From Manihot esculenta (taxonomy: Eukaryota; Streptophyta; Magnoliopsida; Malpighiales; Euphorbiaceae): a stretch of 64,000 bases of DNA. The notes under the pieces were generated by a model. The model saw only the letters and a program-made list of their open reading frames with translations, made no database searches and was not told where the DNA came from. How positions within the stretch are numbered: position 1 is the first letter of the stretch; the number at the start of each line of letters is the position of its first letter. Made by a program: the position numbers and the translations under genes. This document shows, piece by piece, positions 11,697-23,464 of the stretch. Location: contig NC_035164.2 in assembly GCF_001659605.2 (NCBI RefSeq), positions 24,152,665-24,216,664 on the forward strand, in the 5' to 3' direction.

Positions 11697-13090
11697 TGAC
11701 TGTGCGATTGTCGAAGCCAGTAAAAAATAACCTTTTTGGTTATCCATAATTTTACAATTGCAGATAGTGGTAAAAGGATCGAATCCACAGGGAATTGATA
11801 CTTACCTATTTTTCTTATCAAGACCAAGTAAATAAACTGAAAGTAAAGTAAAAAAGGGGGGGTTTTGAGATTGATGAATTGAACTAGAATTAAAAACAAC
11901 AAAGTAAAGCAAATAATTAAAGTAAAGAAGATTCAAATATGAGAAAAGCTCTAGCTGAATAGTTGGATCCACTTCAGTTGTTGGTATTGATCATTGACAC
12001 AAAGATTCCTTTTTTTGATTCAATAAATTAGTTATGGAGGTGGAAGATGCTTCTCACCACCATATCCCTCCTTAAGCATAAATTAGTTAGGGAACGTCCT
12101 CTAACTAATCACTAATCAACAAGTTGCCAAGGAATGTCCTTGGGCCTTTGGCATCTAACAACTGTCAATTGCATTAAGAAATAGAGAGACCTAATTCTAG
12201 CTACCCAAACATATGGTGATATTGCTAGATCATGCAATTTCCTTAGTTTTTACACCAAGAGTTACTTATGTTTGAATAATCCAAGCAATTACGAACTTAA
12301 AACTATCCAAACTAACAAATTATTACTTTGCAATCAAGAATCAATGGGTCCTATTGATCTAAACAACAAAGTAGTAATGGAATTAAGCATGAAATTGCAT
12401 AAATATTGATAAACAAAAGATAAACAATATATGTTCAGATCTCTCAATCCATAAAACAACCAAAGTTTCACCTAATCTTCAACTAGAAAAAGAGACTTTA
12501 GCTACTCAATGCTGAAACAAAATAAAAAAAAAAAAAGAAAGAGAAGAAGAAGAGGAAGTGGCCGGCGGCTTGGAGAAGTGGGGCGTGCGGCTTGCAATCC
12601 GAATGGGAGAGAAGAGAGGTGACGTGCTGCTCCTTATGATCTTTTATAGTTGAAAGTATTACCCTAGGTTTCCTTGAGATGGCTTTTGAATTTTGAATTT
12701 TGAATGTCCTCTTTTGAATTTTGAATTTTGAATTCTTGGGAGGCAAGTGCATCTTCTTGAGATTTGACTTCCTAAATAAGCTGAATTGAATACTGAGGTG
12801 TCTTCATATTTTTATAAGGGAAAGACTTTTTGAAGATTTGAAATTTGAATTTCAAATTACTCTGCTATCTTCACTTTCCTTATTTATCTTCACTTCAGTT
12901 GCAACTTGGCTTGGGCATACCATACTTGTTCTCTTTTATCCTCTTTTAAGCAGTTTTAAGAGCATTTTCATCAAATTATCTCTTTACACCGTTTTCTGCA
13001 AAATAAGATCAAAACCACAAAATTAGGCAGAAAATGTGTAAATTAACATTAATAACAACATGATAAATGGGTCTAAATTTGGTCTGATCA
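11697..13090 (-). repeat. Athila-type 3' LTR (1394 bp)
   Basis: In element sense it begins TGATCAGACC at 13090 and ends in a relative of TTGTCGAAGCC...GAGTCA at 11697. Homologous LTRs occur at 41585-42828 + 58490-58964 (E2) and 54345-56194 (E1). All share a block reading GATAGTGGT(A/G)AA(A)GGATCGAATCCACAG on the plus strand. The LTR cuts the hAT transposase after MRGR. The candidate left target-site copy is GAGAT at 11692-11696, with its partner outside the window. A GAATTTT microsatellite lies at about 12690-12735. Confidence 0.8.
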
Positions 13091-14280
13091 AATACCCCCA
13101 CACCTAGCCTTTTGCTTGTCCTCAAACAAATAAACTTAGTCAAACAAGCTCTCTTTGCTACTTGATCCTTTATTTCCACTTAAGCTCTTACCCTAGACCC
13201 CTACTTTGAAGCATTGCAGTGAAGAGTGTATGCACCAAGGTTACTCTCCTTCTTTCCTTATCTCCCTTTACCTACCATGGCTAGTATTTGTTTTCCTTAA
13301 GAGAGAGATTATACATGCACATATTCTTGTTTAGTTTAGACTGTTTCTAGCTTTTGGAGTAACTTGCCCTTGACTTGAAGCACTTTATTCAGCTTTTTGC
13401 ACTTTATTCTTACTTGAAAAAGTCACCACCCTTTTGACGTGAAGGTACATATTTGTGATACCCACCCCCAGTTACTCAGTTGGTCACCTGTCCAAGTGGC
13501 TACTAGCTCTGTTCATAGTCTTTTGACCATTGGAACAATTTTTATTTGTGCTTTTGAAGTCTTTGCCTTTGCTGAATTTCTTTTTCTCAATAAATTGGGC
13601 AAATCAACACCAATTGCTAAAATAAGCCATATTTCATTATTCACACATCTTTCAATTTATTATTCTCTCTAACGAGTAATGTCATATATTTTTCACCATA
13701 GCAAGCTCAAAGATTCAATTCAAAAGGAAATTCCCAATAATGAATACAACTCACTGCAATTGATTCAACTTAGGTTTAAAGAGTCATCATGTATGGGGTC
13801 ATGGAAAGAAAGCTCATTCAACATAGCCTATGTGTTTGAGTAAAGCATACCAAAAAAGAAAAAAAGAAAAAATTGTGGCTACATGTGTGTGCATTAAAGG
13901 CAAAAATAACAAAAATAAAAAAAATTCACCTAATGTATGCTAAATAAAAATTAAAGCTAAAATGGACTTAAAAATTCAGAGATATGCACCCCCACACCTA
14001 ATTCATGCATTGTCCTCAATGTATTGGAAATATTAAAGTTAAAAGGAAATTGAATACTCCCTTGGTGTAGTTGGTTGGTGTGAAACACTAGGCAAGCTGA
14101 GATGGATGATTCAATGGAACTTCTTCCACTACTTGCACCGCAAACCCTTCATAGTATGGTTTCAGGCGATGCCCATTCACCTTGAAGATCTTCTCTGTCT
14201 CTATGCTGCAAATATCTACGGCTCCATGGGGATAAGTGTTAGTGTATTTGTCCTAGGCCATTATCTTGGACCTTTTTATA
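13091..14280 (-). pseudogene. Athila-type internal 3' remnant: integrase C-terminus and 3' untranslated region
   Basis: Reading leftwards, about 14270-14105 encodes [20 protein letters not shown] and [14 protein letters not shown], the conserved integrase C-terminal tail of Athila/Tat pol. It has a stop just before this motif and ends at a natural-looking stop near 14076. Then about 1 kb of untranslated sequence leads to a purine-rich tract (AGGTGTGGGGGTATT in element sense) immediately beside the LTR at 13090, the likely polypurine tract. The remainder of the element was displaced to the right by the copia insertion at about 14281 and is not in the window. Confidence 0.72.
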
Positions 14281-14553
14281 TGTCGTTTTGGTTATTAATA
14301 TTAGAGGTTTTTATTATCATTATTTGTTTGCATGTTACATAATAATGATTATCATACCTGATTACTTATTATTATGTTGATAATAATAAAATATAGCTAG
14401 TATGATTATTGATTGATAATCATGAGATGATTATGTATATGTTGATATAATTCAATAATCATAGATACTTGTTAGAAAACAAAGTATTGGATGGACCCAC
14501 ATTGAGATCACTACATGGGTTATTATCATAAGTGAATCTCAAAGTAGTTATGT
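14281..14553 (+). repeat. Ty1/copia 5' LTR, first fragment
   Basis: Athila homology stops at about 14280, and an AT-rich sequence beginning TGTCG starts. Its last part (GGACCCACATTGAGATCACT, then GTGAATCTCAAAG) is typical of copia LTRs. It ends in TATGT, the target site of element A. The LTR continues, on the opposite strand because of the inversion, at 52432-52250 and 49858-48893. The 14281 start is an estimate, as the second copia LTR is outside the window. Confidence 0.6.
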
Positions 14554-14894
14554 TGTAACGACTCAGAAATCGGACCGCTACCGGCGCTAGGATCCAGATC
14601 GACTTAAGGTCGCCGGGACCCGTAGCAAGCCTACTATACATCCTGTACATTTGATAAAATCTCATACATGATCATACATTTCCATAAAAACTTTAAACTT
14701 TTCATATACCAAGCTTGACCTGTGTATGCACCATAACTTTATTCATACAAACCCCATACTAGAGCCCTCATCAAAAGCTCTAGTTGGGTCAACATTACAT
14801 ACATCAAGTTTGGTTCAACATATAACATCATTAAAACATTAACATAAGATCATGTACAAAAAGGGATTTACCATACATTAGGGCCAAGCACAAT
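14554..14894 (-). repeat. Element A 3' LTR, part 1 (inner/U5 end)
   Basis: It starts TGTAACGACTC after TATGT (14549-14553), which is A's left target-site copy. It ends with ACAAT (14890-14894), the target duplicated when B inserted. The LTR resumes at 34145. The joined sequence across the B insertion matches A's other LTR (plus strand, 54301-54344 and 56195-56240). Confidence 0.92.
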
Positions 14895-17131
14895 TGTAAC
14901 GACCCGAAAATCGGACCGTTACCGGCGCTAGGATTCGGGTCGACTTAAGGCCGCCGGGACCCGTAGCAAGCCTGACATAAAACCTGTGAACCTGTATAAT
15001 CCCATACATGATCAACAACATGCATAAAAATTAAAACTTTTCTTTTCATAAACATCAACCAAACTCAACCTGTGTATAATTATGAACATAACTTTGATCC
15101 CTCTGTGGGATCTCATCTGTGCCCTCAAGGGGTAACATAACCTGTGTTGAGCTGGTTTACATAAACATCATCAAAATCTCTAAGATCATGTATAAAAAGG
15201 GATACAACATTCTATAGTCAAGCACACACTAATCATCCATAAACTTCATCACATAACTATACTGTACTTTTACATTACAACTTGATCATGTCCATTGCTA
15301 ACTATTACATAAACATGACTTCTTTACTCTATCCGGACTCCCGTATTATATCCTGTACCTGTAAGCCTGGGGGAAAAGGGAGAGGGGTGAGCTAAAAGCC
15401 CAGTGAGTAGAGCTAGTAAAACACATTAATACTATGCTCTATGAAATGCATCATAACACAAACAATTCACATAAGGGTTGGGTGAACTTGTCACCAAATA
15501 GTCCAAGTTAACTCTGTGCCAGGCCGTAGCATGGGGTCCTGGTCTTCCTGTCATACATACATTACTTACCATTTTCCAGGGCCTCCTCTGGGCTCCTGGT
15601 CTTCGAGTCCCATAACTGTGTTTTACTCTGTGCCAGGCCTGTAGACTGGGGCCTGGTCTTTCTTACTCTGTGCCAGGCCGTAGCATGGGGTCCTGGTCTT
15701 CCTGTCTTGGACTAATTGGGTCATCCAACATTCACCCACATCAACAACAATTTATGCAATGCGGCATATTCGTGAAAACTAATGCAATCATCCTATTGCA
15801 TAATCGTGATGCATGAAACATGATAAAGCATTTAATTTAAAAGATTTAGTTTTAGTTCCACTCACCTCTGGCTGACTCTGACAACACCGCAGCTGAACTC
15901 ACTGCTGGGGTCCTCGGTTCCTCGGGTCCGAACCTACACAGGTGGACTCAAATGAGGGACCAAACATGCTAGAACATAACTCTAAAATACTCCCCAAAAA
16001 CCCCCTAAAACATCCTGAAAATATCACATAGAGATATGCATGGAGTGGCTGAACAGGGCACTTTCGGCGGCACCTTCGGCGGCCGAAAGTCCTGGACAGA
16101 GACGAAACTCAGGTAGGTTCGGCGGCACCTTCGGCGGCCGAAAGTCCCAGACAGAGACGAAAGTCTCTTTTCGGGGGCAACTTCGGCAGCCGAAAGGCCT
16201 GCCTCCCCAGCCATGTTCGGCGGCCGAAAGTACCTTCGGCTGCCGAACCTGGTTTCTGCCAAAGGGCAGAAACTTGGCTCCCTTAGCACATTTCGCCTCC
16301 AAACCTTCCAATCATGCATATTTTTCAACCAAAGCATGCATACAAGTTCCTAGGGGCCTCAAACATACATATACCCCATCTACAACACTTCAATCACACA
16401 CAAACAAGCTACATTGTTCAAAAAGTCATCAAAACCCATAGGTTCAACATATACCCTAACATGCATTCTACCCCTTAAAAACTTCATAAAACTTGTTTAA
16501 ATCATACATTGAGCTTAAGATCGGCTCTTACCTCTTGAAGATCGAGGGTTGAGGAGATCTAAACTTGGAGATGGGAGAAGTTCCAACTTTTGGTCTCCAA
16601 GCTCCAAAACTCGTTCTAAGCTCAAAGATCTTCAAAAACAAAGATATAAACTTGTAAAGATCATGGAAAAAGGAAGGAAAAACTCAAGATTGGGGGAAGG
16701 ATGGCGGAATGCTCACCTTGGCCGAAATGGGGAGAAAAAGCTCGCCCATTTTCGGCTAAGGGACCCTTTTATAGGTGGCTGGCCAGGCCACGTTCGGGGG
16801 CCGAATGTGCCTCCGCATCCATGCAATGTTCGGCGGCCGAACTTGACTTTCGGCGGCCGAACCTGAACTTCCCTAACTCATGCTTTCGGGGGCCTAACGT
16901 GCCTCCAAAACGCATGCACGTTCGGCGGCCGAACTTGACTTTCGGCGGCCGAACCTGGGTTTTCCTCCAAGGGCTTTTCATGCCAAAAACTCATTTAATT
17001 TCATACTTAAAACCATTAATACATGAAAACATTTTTTATAAAACATGATTCTACCCTTCTAGAGGTCTCCGACATCCGAGATTCCATCGGACGGTAGGAA
17101 TTCCGATACCGGAGTCTAGCCGGGTATTACA
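14895..17131 (-). repeat. Element B 3' LTR (2237 bp)
   Basis: It runs from TGTAACGACCC on the plus strand to GGGTATTACA. It contains three GCCAGG...TCCTGG hairpin cassettes (15518-15700), a GGCGGCCGAA cluster (16058-16255), a TATA box (16765-16775) and a second GGCGGCCGAA cluster upstream of it in element sense (16792-16960). Confidence 0.96.
16765..16775 (-). promoter_or_regulatory. TATA box in element B 3' LTR
   Basis: Element-sense CCTATAAAAGG, at the same place as in Tekay-1, A and F. The copy in B's 5' LTR is at 33778-33788. Confidence 0.65.
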
Positions 17132-17168
17132 TTCTCCCCCCCTTAAGAACATTCGTCCCCGAATGTTC
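17132..17168 (-). promoter_or_regulatory. Polypurine tract and upstream hairpin of element B
   Basis: In element sense a 9-bp inverted repeat GAACATTCG/CGAATGTTC with a 4-nt loop (17147-17168) is followed directly by TTAAGGGGGGGAGAA touching the 3' LTR. The purine run would prime plus-strand DNA. The hairpin recurs in A, C and F. Confidence 0.85.
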
Positions 17169-17229
17169 CTCAACTAGTACATGCATATCATAAAACGTAG
17201 CATACATACTAAACACATAGAAACTAACC

Positions 17230-20200
17230 TTAAAAGAGATGAGGATATTGCCGGAGCATAGACTCCCGTGTCTCCCAAGTACACTCCTCAATATTGTGGT
17301 GGTTCCAAAGGACTTTCACCATCGGGATTTCCTTGTTCCTTAGCTTTCTGATCTGGGTGTCTAAGATCCGTACTGGTTGCTCAACATAGGTGAGATCCTC
17401 TTGGATCTCCACATCAGGCTCACTAAGAACCTTGCCCGGATCTGACACGAACTTTCTCAACATAGAAACATGGAAAACCGGATGGATTCTCTCCATCGAA
17501 GCAGGTAAATCCAGCTTGTACGATACATTCCCAATCTTCTGCAAGACTTCGAAGGGTCCGATGTACCGCGGAGCCAGCTTACCTTTGTTCCCGAACCGAA
17601 CCACTCCTTTCATAGGAGACACCTTGAGCAATACCAGATCCCCCTCCTGGAACTCTACTAGTCTTCTGCGGACGTCTGCATAGCTCTTCTGTCTGCTGGC
17701 AGCAGTCTTGATTCTTTCTCTGATTAAGGGTACTACCCTGCTGGTGATCTCTACTAGTTCAGGCCCTGCCAAGGCCTTTTCTCCAACTTCCTCCCAGCAA
17801 ACAGGTGACCTGCACTTCCTTCCATATAAAGCTTCATATGGAGCCATCCCAATGCTAGCATGATGGCTGTTATTGTAGGCGAACTCCACCAAAGGTAGAT
17901 GCTGCCTCCAAGAACCGCCAAAGTCCAGCACACACATTCTCAGCATATCTTCTATGGTCTGGATGGTCCTCTCTGACTGTCCGTCTGTCTGTGGATGGAA
18001 GGCAGTGCTGAAATCCAACCTAGTACCCATAGCATTCTGCAGACTTCGCCAAAATCTGGAGGTGAACTGGGGTCCTCTATCTGACACTATAGAAATAGGA
18101 ACCCCATGCAGTCTGACTATCTCATCAACGTACACCTGCGCCAACTTGTCCACAGAATAGCCACTCCTGACAGGGATGAAGTGAGCAGATTTGGTGAGTC
18201 TGTCCACAATCACCCATATGGAGTCCAATCTGTTGGACGTCGCCGGTAACCCCACTACGAAGTCCATAGCTATATTTTCCCATTTCCACTCTGGAATAGG
18301 TAGCGGGTTAAGCATTCCAGCCGGCTTCTGATGTTCCAGCTTCACCCTCTGACATACTTCGCAGGCTGACACAAACTGTGCCACTTCTCTCTTCATAGCT
18401 GGCCACCAATAAACCTTTTTCAGATCTTGATACATCTTGGTGGCTCCGGGGTGAATGCTGTATCTTGCATTATGAGCCTCTCTCATAATGTCTCCTTTTA
18501 GCTCTATGTCATCTGGTACACACAATCGCCTCCCGTAGCGGAGAATCCCCTTATTGTCGAATCTGAACTCACTGTCCTTGCCTGACTGAACAGTCCTGGC
18601 AATCTTCACTAACTCTGGGTCCTCATGCTGTTTCTGAGCCACCTGCTCCAGAAACACGGGTGTCACTTTCATCTGAGCGACCAAGGCACCTGTACCAGAC
18701 AACTCCAACTGTAGACCTTCCTCAATGAGCTTGTAAAACTCCTTCACCACTGGCCTCCTCTCTGCCGTGATGTGGGATAGACTGCCTAGTGACTTCCGGC
18801 TTAGAGCGTCTGCCACGACATTCGCCTTACCCGGATGATACTGAATCTTACAATCATAGTCACTCAGCAGCTCCACCCATCTCCTCTGTCTCAAATTCAA
18901 ATCTCTTTGACTCAGGATGTACTGTAGGCTTTTATGATCTGTAAAGATCTCACATTTCACCCTATAGAGGTAATGCCTCCACATCTTGAGTGCAAAGATT
19001 ACTGCTGCCATCTCAAGGTCATGTGTGGGGTAATTCAACTCATGCTTCTTCAGCTGTCTAGAAGCATAAGCAATCACCCTCTCATTCTGCATCAGTACAC
19101 AACCCAGTCCCACACGGGACGCATCACAAAAGACTGTAAAGTCCTCTCCACTAGATGGCAGAGCTAAAACTGGTGCTGAAGTCAACCTCTTCTTAAGCTC
19201 TTCAAAACTCTCTTCGCACTGGTCGGTCCACAGAAACTTCTGATTCTTCCTGGTTAGTCTGGTCAGAGGAGCTGCTATCTTTGAGAAGTCCTGAACGAAC
19301 CTCCTGTAGTAACCTGCCAAACCCAAGAAACTCCTGATTTCTGTCACTGAAGTGGGTCTAGGCCAGTTAGCCACAGTCTCTGTCTTCTTGGGGTCTACCT
19401 CTATTCCATTCTCTGACACTACATGCCCCAAGAATGAAATGCTCCTCAGCCAGAACTCACACTTGGAGAACTTGGCATACAAGCCATGTTCCCTCAAGGT
19501 CTGTAGAACCAACCTCAGATGATGGGCATGCACCTCTGCATTCCTGGAATACACTAAGATATCGTCTATGAAGACAATAACAAAGTGATCCAGGTACTGG
19601 CTAAACACTCTGTTCATGAGATCCATGAATGCTGCAGGGGCGTTAGTTAACCCGAACGGCATCACAAGGAACTCAAAATGCCCATATCTGGTCCTGAAAG
19701 CTGTCTTTGGTACGTCCTCTTCTCTGATCCTCAACTGATGGTACCCGGACCTCAGATCTATTTTGGAGAAACAACCCGCTCCTGCTAGCTGGTCGAATAG
19801 ATCGTCGATCCTTGGTAATGGGTACTTGTTCTTGGTAGTGACTTTGTTCAACTGTCTGTAGTCGATACAAAGTCTAAGGGATCCATCCTTCTTTCTCACA
19901 AACAAAACCGGAGCACCCCAGGGTGAAGTACTCGGTCGGATGAAACCCTTATCTACCAGCTCTTGCAACTGTTCCTTCAGTTCTTTCAATTCTGCTGGCG
20001 CCATCCTGTAGGGAGGGATAGAGATCGGTCTGGTTCCAGGCATCAGTTCAATCTCGAACTCTATCTCCCTAGCAGGTGGTAAACCTGGCAGCTTGTCTGG
20101 GAACACATCTAAGAACTCCCTAACCACTGGCACCGAGGCGGGTTCTCTAACCTGACTATTAAGCTCTCTCACATGAGCCAAATACCCCTGACATCCCCTC

Positions 20201-22212
20201 CTAAGCAACCTACGAGCCTGAAGAGCCGAGATCATACCTCTAGGTGTACCCCTCCTGTCTCCTCTGAAGACGACCTCTGATCCATCCTGACCTCTGAACC
20301 TGACTACCTTGTCCCTGCAGTCCAAGGTAGCACCATGGGTAGATAACCAGTCCATCCCTAGAATGACGTCAAAATCTGTCAAATCTAGAACCACTAGGTC
20401 GGCGGACATGCATCTCCCCTCAACAAAAACTGGACTACACTGACAGACTGACTCTGCCACTGATGGATCACACTTGGGTCCACTGACCCAGAGAGGACAC
20501 TCTAACCCAGAGATCATCAATCCCAACCTCGCTACGGCCCTCGGAGCAATAAAAGAATGAGATGCACCAGGGTCCATCAAAGCATATACATCCGAACATC
20601 CAATGACGAGATTACCTGCCACCACGGTGTTGGATGCGTCTGCCTCCTGCTGTGTCATTGTGAAGATCCGTGCTGGGGCTGATGGACCTTCACCTCTGAA
20701 ACCCGCTGAAGAAGAGGCTGCTCCCCTCCCTCTGCCTCTGCCACTGGCCTGAGTCATGGCTGGAGCTGCTGGCTGCGCTACACTGCCTGAAGCTGTCTGC
20801 TGGGACTGAGCCATCGGGGCCGCTCTTGGACAATCTCGAGCTATATGCCCCTCCTGACCACATCTGAAGCAGGTGTTTGTCCCAAACCGACATACTCCCT
20901 TGTGTGGCCTACCACACCTCGCACATACTATATTATCCGCACCAGAGCTTGAGCCACTCCCAAATCCCAGACTAGACTTGACCTTGTTCCAGAACTTATT
21001 CTTCTTACCCTTGGGTTTACTCCATCTCTTACTGCCTGGAGCTGCTGCACTCAAGGTAGAGGGATCTACCCTTCCCCCTCCCGGAGTTTTAGAACTAGAA
21101 GCTTGTGCCACTGTCTGCTTAACTGTCCCCTGAATGATGGCACTAGCCTCCATTCTCCTAGCCATGTCTACTATGGCATGAAAACTCTCTCTATCTGCTG
21201 ACTGTACCAAGGAGGAATACCTGGGATGGAGCTTCATGATATACCTCCTCGACTTCTTCTGGTCTGTGCTAAGGTCTTGCCCTGCAAATGGCAGCAACTC
21301 CATAAACCTGTCGGTATATTCGTCTACACTCATGTCATCAGTTTGCCTCAACTGTTCGAATTCTATCATCTTCAATTCCCTTGAACTATCAGGGAAAGCC
21401 CATCCTGCAAACTCGTTTGCAAACTCTTCCCAAGTCATGCTGTCCACTCTCGGGTTCACATAATTCTTGAACCACTCCCGTGCCTTTTTGCACTTAAGCG
21501 TGAACCCAGCCATCTGAATGGCTCTACTGTCATCCGCCCCTATCTCGTCTGTAATTGCCTTGACCCGCTCCAAATACACGAACGGATCATCACCGGTTTC
21601 AAACTGGGGAGCACCCAGCTTCATATAGTCTGTCATCTTAACCTTGCTCCCACTGGCTGAGCTAGGTCTAGGTGGTTGGGCAACTGGGGCTGCTGGTTCT
21701 GCAGGTGGTGGAGGTGGTGCAACATTTTCTGAGGTAGGGTTTGCTGGATTTGGATAGTAGGGTGGAGGTGGATACATTGGGTACTGAGAGTATGGTGGGT
21801 ATGGCATCTGTGTGGGATAAGGGGTGAAACTAGGGTAATCCGATGTACCTCCCATCGAATACCCGGGATGTTGTGAGAAATGTGGGTAGTGAGGTGGCTG
21901 AACAAATCCCGAGGCCTGAGTGCCTCCTTGGGACTCTCCCACTCCTTCTTCTGACATACTGATTCCCAAACTGCCATCCCTCCTCTGTTCTACGTCCATA
22001 TCATCCCCCATATCCTCTGACGCTCCTCCCTGAACAGTTCCTCTGACTGATCTGCTTCTACCCAGATCCAACGACCTTCTAGGGTCTCTTACTGCTCTGT
22101 CCCTGTTGGACCTGCTTGACATTGCCCTAGGCAACGTAGGAGGACGGGCGCTCATGCCCTCATCCTCAGGTGGTACTCCAGTCAATCTTGCTGATCGACG
22201 AGTTCCTCTCAT
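17230..22212 (-). CDS. Complete gag-pol-chromodomain polyprotein of element B (1660 aa)
   Basis: A single uninterrupted frame starts at [10 protein letters not shown]. An in-frame ATG 33 bases upstream exists, but the MRGT start is shared by all relatives. Approximate residues: proline/tyrosine-rich gag N-terminus 100-190; gag domain 200-350 with [13 protein letters not shown] knuckle [14 protein letters not shown] 447-461; GRGRGRG; protease DPGASHSF 545; RT from 740 with FIDDILVYS near 880. RNase H starts near 1020 with FCDAS and includes TDHKSLQYI. Integrase HHCC spans 1245-1290, and the DDE core has [15 protein letters not shown] and the [20 protein letters not shown] segment. A C-terminal chromodomain ([16 protein letters not shown]) is near 1620-1650. 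It would make virus-like particles, copy the RNA and integrate the DNA, with the chromodomain steering insertion to modified chromatin. No catalytic residue looks lost. Confidence 0.96.
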   Translation of the reverse strand: MRGTRRSARLTGVPPEDEGMSARPPTLPRAMSSRSNRDRAVRDPRRSLDLGRSRSVRGTVQGGASEDMGDDMDVEQRRDGSLGISMSEEGVGESQGGTQASGFVQPPHYPHFSQHPGYSMGGTSDYPSFTPYPTQMPYPPYSQYPMYPPPPYYPNPANPTSENVAPPPPPAEPAAPVAQPPRPSSASGSKVKMTDYMKLGAPQFETGDDPFVYLERVKAITDEIGADDSRAIQMAGFTLKCKKAREWFKNYVNPRVDSMTWEEFANEFAGWAFPDSSRELKMIEFEQLRQTDDMSVDEYTDRFMELLPFAGQDLSTDQKKSRRYIMKLHPRYSSLVQSADRESFHAIVDMARRMEASAIIQGTVKQTVAQASSSKTPGGGRVDPSTLSAAAPGSKRWSKPKGKKNKFWNKVKSSLGFGSGSSSGADNIVCARCGRPHKGVCRFGTNTCFRCGQEGHIARDCPRAAPMAQSQQTASGSVAQPAAPAMTQASGRGRGRGAASSSAGFRGEGPSAPARIFTMTQQEADASNTVVAGNLVIGCSDVYALMDPGASHSFIAPRAVARLGLMISGLECPLWVSGPKCDPSVAESVCQCSPVFVEGRCMSADLVVLDLTDFDVILGMDWLSTHGATLDCRDKVVRFRGQDGSEVVFRGDRRGTPRGMISALQARRLLRRGCQGYLAHVRELNSQVREPASVPVVREFLDVFPDKLPGLPPAREIEFEIELMPGTRPISIPPYRMAPAELKELKEQLQELVDKGFIRPSTSPWGAPVLFVRKKDGSLRLCIDYRQLNKVTTKNKYPLPRIDDLFDQLAGAGCFSKIDLRSGYHQLRIREEDVPKTAFRTRYGHFEFLVMPFGLTNAPAAFMDLMNRVFSQYLDHFVIVFIDDILVYSRNAEVHAHHLRLVLQTLREHGLYAKFSKCEFWLRSISFLGHVVSENGIEVDPKKTETVANWPRPTSVTEIRSFLGLAGYYRRFVQDFSKIAAPLTRLTRKNQKFLWTDQCEESFEELKKRLTSAPVLALPSSGEDFTVFCDASRVGLGCVLMQNERVIAYASRQLKKHELNYPTHDLEMAAVIFALKMWRHYLYRVKCEIFTDHKSLQYILSQRDLNLRQRRWVELLSDYDCKIQYHPGKANVVADALSRKSLGSLSHITAERRPVVKEFYKLIEEGLQLELSGTGALVAQMKVTPVFLEQVAQKQHEDPELVKIARTVQSGKDSEFRFDNKGILRYGRRLCVPDDIELKGDIMREAHNARYSIHPGATKMYQDLKKVYWWPAMKREVAQFVSACEVCQRVKLEHQKPAGMLNPLPIPEWKWENIAMDFVVGLPATSNRLDSIWVIVDRLTKSAHFIPVRSGYSVDKLAQVYVDEIVRLHGVPISIVSDRGPQFTSRFWRSLQNAMGTRLDFSTAFHPQTDGQSERTIQTIEDMLRMCVLDFGGSWRQHLPLVEFAYNNSHHASIGMAPYEALYGRKCRSPVCWEEVGEKALAGPELVEITSRVVPLIRERIKTAASRQKSYADVRRRLVEFQEGDLVLLKVSPMKGVVRFGNKGKLAPRYIGPFEVLQKIGNVSYKLDLPASMERIHPVFHVSMLRKFVSDPGKVLSEPDVEIQEDLTYVEQPVRILDTQIRKLRNKEIPMVKVLWNHHNIEECTWETRESMLRQYPHLF

Positions 22213-22460
22213 CCTGTTTTCTGAAAAACAGTACACATCAAGCAAGCATTAGCATCATATGGTTCATGTGGGCACACATGAACCCTCATCACATATCATA
22301 GCATATCATTAATGCACATGCATATTATCATGGCATTTCACATCATCATGCAAGACAGGACTCCACATCCTATCCTAGTGGACATGATCTCTTCCTATGG
22401 TGCCTGACCTTCTATAACCTCTATGAGCCCAACACTCTAGGTCCGACCATATGAACCTAG

Positions 22461-22473
22461 GGCTCTGATACCA
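22461..22473 (-). promoter_or_regulatory. Primer-binding site of element B
   Basis: Element-sense TGGTATCAGAGCC lies three bases inside the 5' LTR edge at 22477 and matches the 3' end of initiator tRNA-Met. Between it and the gag ATG at 22212 is a leader of about 250 bp with no convincing frame. Confidence 0.9.
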
Positions 22474-22476
22474 TTC

Positions 22477-23464
22477 TGTAACGACCCGAAAATCGGACCG
22501 TTACCGGCGCTAGGATCCGGGTCGACTTAAGGCCGCCGGGACCCGTAGCAAGCCTGACATAAAACCTGTGAACCTGTATAATCCCATACATGATCAACAA
22601 CATGCATAAAAATTAAAACTTTTCTTTTCATAAACATCAACCAAACTCAACCTGTGTATAATTATGAACATAACTTTGATCCCTCTGTGGGATCTCATCT
22701 GTGCCCTCAAGGGGTAACATAACCTGTGTTGAGCTGGTTTACATAAACATCATCAAAATCTCTAAGATCATGTATAAAAAGGGATACAACATTCTATAGT
22801 CAAGCACACACTAATCATCCATAAACTTCATCACATAACTATACTGTACTTTTACATTACAACTTGATCATGTCCATTGCTAACTATTACATAAACATGA
22901 CTTCTTTACTCTATCCGGACTCCCGTATTATATCCTGTACCTGTAAGCCTGGGGGAAAAGGGAGAGGGGTGAGCTAAAAGCCTAGTGAGTAGAGCTAGTA
23001 AAACACATTAACACTATGCTCTATGAAATGCATCATAACACAAACAATTCACATAAGGGTTGGGTGAACTTGTCACCAAATAGTCCAAGTTAACTCTGTG
23101 CCAGGCCGTAGCATGGGGTCCTGGTCTTCCTGTCATACATACATTACTTACCATTTTCCAGGGCCTCCTCTGGGCTCCTGGTCTTCGAGTCCCATAACTG
23201 TGTTTTACTCTGTGCCAGGCCTGTAGACTGGGGCCTGGTCTTTCTTACTCTGTGCCAGGCCGTAGCATGGGGTCCTGGTCTTCCTGTCTTGGACTAATTG
23301 GGTCATCCAACATTCACCCACATCAACAACAATTTATGCAATGCGGCATATTCGTGAAAACTAATGCAATCATCCTATTGCATAATCGTGATGCATGAAA
23401 CATGATAAAGCATTTAATTTAAAAGATTTAGTTTTAGTTCCACTCACCTCTGGCTGACTCTGAC
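22477..23464 (-). repeat. Element B 5' LTR, part 1
   Basis: The first 988 bp match 14895-15882 at a constant offset of 7582, with three substitutions seen. It ends in CTGAC (23460-23464), the left target-site copy of element C. Confidence 0.96.

Noticed and set aside
12690..12735. GAATTTT repeat as a regulatory array
   Set aside because: It is a simple microsatellite within the Athila LTR, with similar low-complexity AAATTCAAA tracts in E1 and E2.
17390..17683. Open frames antisense to the polyproteins (for example 17390-17683, 20873-21133, 29172-29516 and 57769-58113)
   Set aside because: They mirror the codon bias of the sense gag-pol frames and recur at the same positions in each copy only because the sense protein is conserved.
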